Shown one piece after another: positions 12,371 through 16,981 of a DNA stretch of 16,981 nucleotides; the first letter of the stretch is position 1, and the number at the start of each line of letters is the position of its first letter. Source of the DNA: an uncultured Collinsella sp. (lineage in GTDB: Bacteria > Actinomycetota > Coriobacteriia > Coriobacteriales > Coriobacteriaceae); contig CATYDM010000044.1 of NCBI GenBank assembly GCA_958405195.1, positions 1 through 16,981 on the forward strand. Reading direction: 5' to 3'. Position numbers and translations under genes: made by a program. Below the pieces are notes generated by a model. That model saw only the letters and a list, made by a program, of their open reading frames with translations, searched no databases and was not told where the DNA came from.

Positions 12371-14779
12371 CTATTTCGTCCTGCCGGTAATGAGCGTCTT
12401 AAGACCCAGGCCGATCAGGCCCAAGCCCATGCGCACGCGGCCGGGGTGATGGCGCTCGATGGCCTTGGCCTTGCCAGCGGGCTTATCGCGACGGGCACTC
12501 GTCTCGGGTGCGGGCTTGGTGACCTGCGGCTCGGGTCGAGGTGCAGGTGCAGGCTCGGGCTCAATGACGGTCGCCTGGACCTCTTGGACCTTGGGTGTGG
12601 TCGGCTGCGGCTCGGGCTTGGGGGCAGGTTTCGCCTCAATGACGGGCTCGGGCGCGGCCTCGGCGTTGCGATAGGCACGCTCCAGCAGGGCTTCCTGCGA
12701 GTTGAAGGGTTTCTCACCCTCTGCACGCTCCACGGGGATCCAGGTGCCGTCGCTCGTGAGGCTGCGGGCCTTCACGTTGTCCCGCAGCTGCATGCCCATG
12801 TACTCGTGTACCAGGGCGCGGCAGGTGGGGTCGAGCACGGGGAAGGCGATCTCCACGCGGTGCTCGGTGTTGCGTGTCATCATGTCTGCCGAGCTCAGGT
12901 AAATCATGTCCGAGTCCACGCCAAAAGCGTAAACACGGGCGTGCTCCAAAAAGCGTCCGACGATGGAGCGGACATGCACGTTCTCGGTCTTGCCCGGAAC
13001 ACCGGGCTTGAGGCACGAGATGCCGCGGATGATCATGTCTACGCGCACGCCGGCACACGATGCCTCGGCGATCTTGTCGATAACCTCGCGGTCGGTCAGC
13101 GAGTTGAGCTTAAAGAACACGCGGGCGGGCTCGCCGGCAAGGGCGCGCTGGATCTCGCGGTCAAGCCCGCGCATGATGAGCGGTTTCAGTCCGACGGGCG
13201 CCACACCTAGGAAGCGGTAGTCGCCGCGCAGGTTGCCCAGCGACAGATTGCGGAAGAACAGGTTGGCGTCTTCACCGATGCCGGGATGGGCTGTCATGAG
13301 CATAAAGTCGCTGTAGAGTTTGGCCGTCTTCTCGTTAAAGTTGCCGGTGCCCAAAAGCGTGAGGCGGGTGAGCGCCATGCCCTCGCGATAGGTGAGCTGG
13401 CAGATCTTTGAGTGGCATTTAAAGCCCTCGGAGCCGTAGATGACGGTGCAGCCGGCCTCTTCCAGGCGCTCGGCCCACTCGATGTTGTTCTGCTCGTCAA
13501 AGCGGGCACGGAGCTCCATAAGCACCGTGACCTCTTTGCCGTTCTCGGCAGCATCGATCAGCGACTCGCACAGGCGGCTCTGCTTGGCCACGCGGTAGAG
13601 CGTGATGCGCAGCGAGATGCACTCGGGGTCGTAGGCGGCCTCGTGCACCAGATCCAGGAAGGGGTTCATGGCCTCGTAGGGATAAAAGAGCAGCTTGTCG
13701 CCCTGCAGCACCTGTTCGCGGATGGAGCGGGTCATATCGATGGTGGGGTTGGGCTGCGGCTTAAACGGCGTAAAGAGCAGCTCGTTGCGCAGGTGCTCGG
13801 GAATCTTGCCCTCAATGCCAAAGACGTAGCCCAGGTCGAGCGGGATATCGCAGGTAAAGACAGAGCGGCGCGAAAGCTCGAGCGCCTTGCGGATGGTCTT
13901 GAGCGTCGCCTTCTCGAGCGACCCCGAGACCGCGAGCACTACCGGCTGCAGACGCAGGCGCTTCTTGAGGATGCGCTTCATGTGCTGGCGGTAGTCCTCT
14001 TCCTCTTCGACGCCCTCGCCGTCCGGATCGATGTCGGCGTTGCGGGTGACGCGGATCAGCGCACGATCCAGCGGCTTATAGGAGCCAAAGCAGCTGTCCA
14101 GGCAGGCGAGGATGACGTCCTCGAGCAAGATGTAGGAGTAGGTGCCGGTGGGCGAGGGGATCTCGACCACGCGGTTCATCGAGGCGGGAATCTCGATAAG
14201 GCCCAGTAGGCTCTCCTCGTCGGTGGCGCCGTCCAGACCACAGGCCAGATAGAGCGCGCCGTTGCGCAGGTTGGGGAAGGGGTGGCGAGGATCGATGACC
14301 AGCGGCGAGATGACCGGCGACACGTAGGCCTGGAAGTAGCGGGTTACAAAGGTGCGCTCCTCGGGCGTAAGCGAATCGATGTGGGCGCGGTGAACGCCCA
14401 AGGTGTCGAGCTTGCCCTCGATGCTCTTAAAGATGGACTCCCAACGGGTAAGGAGCCCGGGCATTTCGGCCATGACAGCATCGACCTGTTCGGAGGCGGT
14501 CATATTGCTCTTGTTGTCGACAGGTTGTTTTTTGAGCTCCGCCAGATCGGACAGGCCGCCCACGCGCACCATAAGGAACTCGTCGAGGTTGGACTCGAAG
14601 ATCGAGACGAACTTTAGTCGCTCGAATAACGGAACGGTTTCGTCGAAGGCTTCGTCGAGCACGCGGTTGTCAAAGCGTAGCCAGCTGAGCTCTCGGTTTT
14701 GCGTGTACGAGAAGTCGCGCGGCGGTTTGCGCAGCTTTGCGGCGGCTTGCTTCTTTTCGATTTTGCTCGGCATATGCAT
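12371..14779 (-). CDS. ppk1: Polyphosphate kinase 1 with a proline/acidic C-terminal tail
   Basis: PPK1 makes long-chain polyphosphate from ATP reversibly, at the inner membrane or nucleoid. The product has 802 residues against about 690-740 usually. The N-terminal domain begins at about 22 (DFSYTQNRELSWLRFDNRVL); FESNLDEFLMVRVGGL is at 61-76. The catalytic core includes RITLYRVA (391-398), the autophosphorylated His456 in EGFKCHSKIC, GTGNFNEKTAKLYSDF (477-492) and a second conserved His613 in GRFLEHARVYAFG. From about 708 to 780 follows a Pro/Glu/Ala/Lys-rich, probably disordered tail, ending in a basic-hydrophobic segment HHPGRVRMGLGLIGLGLKTL. The start at 14779 (MHMPSK) is chosen because an upstream GTG at 14818 falls in the likely promoter; no strong ribosome site is seen. 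Confidence 0.95.
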   Translation of the reverse strand: MHMPSKIEKKQAAAKLRKPPRDFSYTQNRELSWLRFDNRVLDEAFDETVPLFERLKFVSIFESNLDEFLMVRVGGLSDLAELKKQPVDNKSNMTASEQVDAVMAEMPGLLTRWESIFKSIEGKLDTLGVHRAHIDSLTPEERTFVTRYFQAYVSPVISPLVIDPRHPFPNLRNGALYLACGLDGATDEESLLGLIEIPASMNRVVEIPSPTGTYSYILLEDVILACLDSCFGSYKPLDRALIRVTRNADIDPDGEGVEEEEDYRQHMKRILKKRLRLQPVVLAVSGSLEKATLKTIRKALELSRRSVFTCDIPLDLGYVFGIEGKIPEHLRNELLFTPFKPQPNPTIDMTRSIREQVLQGDKLLFYPYEAMNPFLDLVHEAAYDPECISLRITLYRVAKQSRLCESLIDAAENGKEVTVLMELRARFDEQNNIEWAERLEEAGCTVIYGSEGFKCHSKICQLTYREGMALTRLTLLGTGNFNEKTAKLYSDFMLMTAHPGIGEDANLFFRNLSLGNLRGDYRFLGVAPVGLKPLIMRGLDREIQRALAGEPARVFFKLNSLTDREVIDKIAEASCAGVRVDMIIRGISCLKPGVPGKTENVHVRSIVGRFLEHARVYAFGVDSDMIYLSSADMMTRNTEHRVEIAFPVLDPTCRALVHEYMGMQLRDNVKARSLTSDGTWIPVERAEGEKPFNSQEALLERAYRNAEAAPEPVIEAKPAPKPEPQPTTPKVQEVQATVIEPEPAPAPRPEPQVTKPAPETSARRDKPAGKAKAIERHHPGRVRMGLGLIGLGLKTLITGRTK

Positions 14780-14808
14780 CTGTCCGTTCAGTCCCCACAA
14801 GGGACGGT

Positions 14809-14836
14809 AGCCTAACACTAATCACTATTGTCTCAA
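14809..14836 (-). promoter_or_regulatory. Probable promoter of ppk1
   Basis: On the minus strand TTGAGA (14836-14831) and TAGGCT (14814-14809) are spaced by 16 bp. A start near 14802 gives a leader of about 20 nt to the 14779 start codon. Confidence 0.4.
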
Positions 14837-14929
14837 TTTAGTCGACCTGTGGCACGGACGCATCGCGCGAACGGTATCTTTACCTACTTCTTACGCCGCC
14901 AAGGCATGCAACTAACTGCCCAACTCGTT

Positions 14930-15255
14930 TAGAAACAATCTATATCCATACTCAATTGGTGAGGATGTATGAATAAGAATGATTGCGAGCTGAATATAAT
15001 CGAATCCAAATTGATTCATGGACAAACGACATATATATGCAGAAAACCGTTTTAGCTATGCAATTCCTAAACATGAAAATATTTGTGCAATCTAGCTTAA
15101 TTCCTTAGAAATAAGAACATTTACCTTTGAAAACCTGCTTTAGAGAACCGAAGTGCATCATGGGGGAATCATATGCGATATACCGTTCATCGCACTTTGC
15201 TGACCGTTCGGGGGCGAGGTGGAAGTATGGGCTGATTTTGGATATAAATATATCG
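14930..15255. other. AT-rich intergenic island upstream of arcA
   Basis: This stretch is far more AT-rich than every gene in the window. It holds several TGAAT/ATTCA half-sites (for example at 14970-14974, 14990-14994 and the complement at 15013-15018), the dyad GAATC-N6-GATTC at 15002-15017, and the near-palindrome GATATAAATATATC at 15241-15254, which contains a TATAAA that could be the arcA -10 (no good -35). The half-sites recall ARG boxes bound by ArgR, though none is a full match. No gene of convincing size is present; a 28-codon frame is listed separately. Confidence 0.5.
14969..15055 (+). CDS. Possible 28-residue peptide in the AT-rich island
   Basis: An ATG at 14969 preceded by GTGAGG (14960-14965, about 4 nt away) opens a frame of 28 codons, MNKNDCELNIIESKLIHGQT then TYICRKPF, ending at TAG. 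It is polar with two cysteines and has no membrane segment or signal peptide. Codon use is AT-rich, unlike the neighbours. It could be a small peptide, a scrap of a foreign gene, or chance in AT-rich DNA. No family is recognised. Confidence 0.18.
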   Translation: MNKNDCELNIIESKLIHGQTTYICRKPF

Positions 15256-15294
15256 TCAGCAATAACGCCTCACACGGAGGGGCGCTAACGAATC

Positions 15295-15310
15295 GGCCCT
15301 GACAAGGGCC
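15295..15310 (+). other. Small hairpin in the arcA leader
   Basis: GGCCCT (15295-15300) and AGGGCC (15305-15310) form a 6-bp stem with loop GACA, 12 nt before the arcA ribosome binding site AGGAGG (15323-15328). It may protect the 5' end of a highly expressed mRNA. Confidence 0.35.
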
Positions 15311-15330
15311 CGAAAGAAAGGTAGGAGGCC

Positions 15331-16572
15331 ATGACGAAAGGTCTGCACGTGCCTTCCGAGATCGGCAAGCTCAGGAAGGTCTGCCTGCACCGTCCCGGCG
15401 ACGAGCTCCTCAACCTGCCGCCCGACGAGCTCGAGCGACTCCTGTTCGACGACGTCCCGTTCCTGGAGGTCGCGCAGCAGGAGCACGACACCTTCGCCCA
15501 GATCCTGAGGGACCAGGGCGTGGAGGTCCTCTATCTCGAGAACCTCGTCGCCGAGGTGTTCGACCAGGTCCCCGGCGCCCGCGCCGAGTTCACCGACCAG
15601 TACATCGCCGAGGCCGGCATCCGCGGCCAGCACATGCCGCAGATCGTCCGCGAGAAGCTGGACTCCATCGAGGACAACCTCGAGTTCGTCAAGAAGACCA
15701 TGGCCGGCATGACCAAGTCCGAGATCGACATGCCCCTCACGGCGTCCACGACCCTCGACTCCCTGGTCAACTCCGAGTCCGAGTCCGACCTGATCATCGA
15801 CCCGATGCCCAACCTCTACTTCACCCGCGACCCGTTCGCGGTCGTCGGCGAGGGCGTCAACCTCAACCGCATGTACTCGGTCACCCGCAACCGCGAGACC
15901 CTGTACGGCAAGTACGTCTTCAAGTACCACCCCGACTACAAGGACGTCTCGCTGTACTTCCGCCGCGACTGCCAGTTCCACACCGAGGGCGGCGACGTGC
16001 TGAACATCAACGAGAAGACCCTCGCCGTCGGCATCTCCCAGCGCACCCAGGCCGCCGCGATCGACGTCATGGCCCAGAACATCTTCTGGAACTCCGACTC
16101 CAAGGTCGAGCGCATCCTGGCCTTCGACATCCCGGTCTCGCGCGCCTTCATGCACCTCGACACGGTCTTCACCCAGATCGACGTCGATAAGTTCACGATC
16201 CACCCCGCCATCATGGGCACCCTGCGCGTCTACGAGCTGACCGCCGGCAAGAACCCGGGCGACGTGAACATCCGCCTGATCGAGGACACCCTCGAGCACG
16301 TCCTGGAGGACGCCACCGGCGTCGACCAGGTCAAGCTGATCCCCTGCGGCGGCGGCGACCCGATCGCGGCCTCCCGCGAGCAGTGGAACGACGGCTCCAA
16401 CACCCTGTGCGTCGAGCCCGGCAAGATCTGCGTCTACGCCCGCAACACCGTCACCAACGACGTGCTGTACAAGGAGGGCCTGGACCTTCTCGTCGTGCCC
16501 TCCGCCGAGCTCTCCCGCGGCCGCGGCGGCCCGCGCTGCATGAGCATGCCCTTCTGGCGCGAGGACCTCTAA
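15331..16572 (+). CDS. arcA: Arginine deiminase
   Basis: Hydrolyses arginine to citrulline and ammonia, the first step of the arginine deiminase pathway, which yields ATP and raises pH. The product has 413 residues, typical. Active-site residues seen: Asp167 in YFTRDPFA, Glu219 in FHTEGGDVL, His275 and Asp277 in AFMHLDTVFT, and the nucleophile Cys403 in GRGGPRCMSMPFWRED near the C-terminus. The start at 15331 follows AGGAGG by 2-4 nt. Codon use is extreme: nearly all codons end in C or G, in contrast to the next gene, which uses many T-ending codons. This could reflect high expression or a different origin. Ornithine carbamoyltransferase follows 105 nt downstream on the same strand, so citrulline is passed on directly. 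Confidence 0.97.
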   Translation: MTKGLHVPSEIGKLRKVCLHRPGDELLNLPPDELERLLFDDVPFLEVAQQEHDTFAQILRDQGVEVLYLENLVAEVFDQVPGARAEFTDQYIAEAGIRGQHMPQIVREKLDSIEDNLEFVKKTMAGMTKSEIDMPLTASTTLDSLVNSESESDLIIDPMPNLYFTRDPFAVVGEGVNLNRMYSVTRNRETLYGKYVFKYHPDYKDVSLYFRRDCQFHTEGGDVLNINEKTLAVGISQRTQAAAIDVMAQNIFWNSDSKVERILAFDIPVSRAFMHLDTVFTQIDVDKFTIHPAIMGTLRVYELTAGKNPGDVNIRLIEDTLEHVLEDATGVDQVKLIPCGGGDPIAASREQWNDGSNTLCVEPGKICVYARNTVTNDVLYKEGLDLLVVPSAELSRGRGGPRCMSMPFWREDL

Positions 16573-16584
16573 GTTTTTCCGTTT

Positions 16585-16632
16585 CCGGTGCGGTCCCCCT
16601 ACAACCGCACCGGCTTCGCCCGTTAAACGGGC
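16585..16632 (+). other. Two hairpins between arcA and the carbamoyltransferase gene
   Basis: CCGGTGCGGT (16585-16594) pairs perfectly with ACCGCACCGG (16604-16613); five bases on, GCCCGTT and AACGGGC (16618-16632) form a second palindrome. Neither is followed by a T-tract. They may allow partial termination or stabilise the arcA message within the operon, giving more arcA than downstream enzyme. Confidence 0.5.
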
Positions 16633-16677
16633 AACACTGATACTTACGTAATTCATTTCTTCGAAAGGAATCGAACC

Positions 16678-16981
16678 ATGGGTGTTAACCTCTCCGGCCG
16701 TAGCTTCCTCAAGCTTCTCGACCTCACCACCGAGGAGATCGAGTACCTGCTCAAGCTCTCCAAGAACTTCAAGGATATGAAGCGCGCTGGCGTTCCGCAC
16801 CGCTATCTCGAGGGCAAGAATATCGTTCTGCTCTTCCAGAAGACCTCTACTCGTACCCGCTGCGCCTTCGAGGTCGGCGGCATGGATCTGGGTATGGGCG
16901 TGACCTACCTCGATCCGGGTTCGTCGCAGATGGGCAAGAAGGAGTCCATCGAGGACACCGCCCGCGTTCTCGGCCGCATGT
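16678..16981 (+). CDS. arcB: Ornithine carbamoyltransferase, N-terminal part (cut by window edge)
   Basis: In the arginine deiminase pathway this enzyme splits citrulline with phosphate to ornithine and carbamoyl phosphate; in biosynthesis it runs the other way (argF). The first 101 residues are visible of about 330. MGVNLSGRSFLKLLDLTTEE begins the carbamoyl-phosphate domain; the phosphate-binding STRTR motif is at about 58-62, and GSSQMGKKESIEDTARVLGR follows at about 81-100. The start at 16678 has AAAGGA about 9 nt upstream. Position right after arcA favours the catabolic role and the name arcB, but the sequence shown does not separate arcB from argF. Codon use is less GC-biased than in arcA. 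Confidence 0.93.
   Translation, partial: MGVNLSGRSFLKLLDLTTEEIEYLLKLSKNFKDMKRAGVPHRYLEGKNIVLLFQKTSTRTRCAFEVGGMDLGMGVTYLDPGSSQMGKKESIEDTARVLGRM

Noticed and set aside
15056..15110. A second tiny frame (22 codons) overlapping the 28-codon frame in the AT-rich island
   Set aside because: No ribosome site and no recognisable features; expected by chance in AT-rich DNA.
15256..16800. A 514-codon open frame on the minus strand across arcA
   Set aside because: It is antisense to a gene with complete arginine deiminase active-site motifs; its Asp/Val/Gly/Leu-rich repetitive composition is what the complement of C/G-ending codons produces.

Overview
The window reads as a chromosomal segment of a GC-rich, Gram-positive-type anaerobe. 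The gene set fits the Coriobacteriia, most likely Collinsella or a close relative: acetate fermentation through pta, arginine deiminase, a beta-glucoside PTS, a polyphosphate kinase with a long acidic/proline tail, and GC-rich genes with strong AGGAG-type ribosome binding sites. This assignment is an inference from style and content. No rRNA, tRNA, CRISPR array, integrase or defence cassette is visible.

Layout from left to right. (1) At 1-649 (-) is the N-terminal part of phosphate acetyltransferase, cut by the window edge. (2) At 881-3107 (+) is a two-gene unit of UDP-galactopyranose mutase and an overlapping family 2 glycosyltransferase, likely making a galactofuranose-containing surface glycan. 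It is followed by a 330-bp spacer with a 30-bp perfect hairpin and an inverted scrap resembling the glycosyltransferase 3' end. (3) At 3439-5662 (-) are an NTN-type P1 family peptidase and, behind its own promoter and terminator, a translationally coupled DJ-1/PfpI protein and Maf nucleotide pyrophosphatase. (4) At 5663-6287 is a repeat-rich, structured non-coding region: a TTAGCTACCC hairpin, two copies of a palindromic unit at exactly 81-bp pitch, a probable promoter, an intrinsic terminator inside the leader with a possible competing pairing, and a stem covering the next gene's Shine-Dalgarno. (5) At 6288-10301 (+) is a three-gene operon of a DMT-family transporter, a GH1 6-phospho-beta-glucosidase and a PTS EIIBC permease, for uptake and hydrolysis of beta-glucosides. 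The transporter might export sugar or the released aglycone. (6) At 10438-10907 is a gutted IS3-family element followed by two palindromic non-coding elements. (7) At 10944-14779 (-) are an RlmD/RumA-type 23S rRNA m5U methyltransferase and polyphosphate kinase, separated by a perfect terminator abutting the methyltransferase start. (8) At 14780-15330 is an AT-rich intergenic island. (9) At 15331-16981 (+) are arginine deiminase and the start of ornithine carbamoyltransferase, the ATP-yielding arginine deiminase pathway.

Most genes are ordinary core metabolism. The least explained parts are non-coding: the paired 81-bp palindromes, the structured leader of the beta-glucoside operon, the nested inverted repeats after the glycosyltransferase, and the AT-rich island before arcA. 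No unmistakable new protein system was found.
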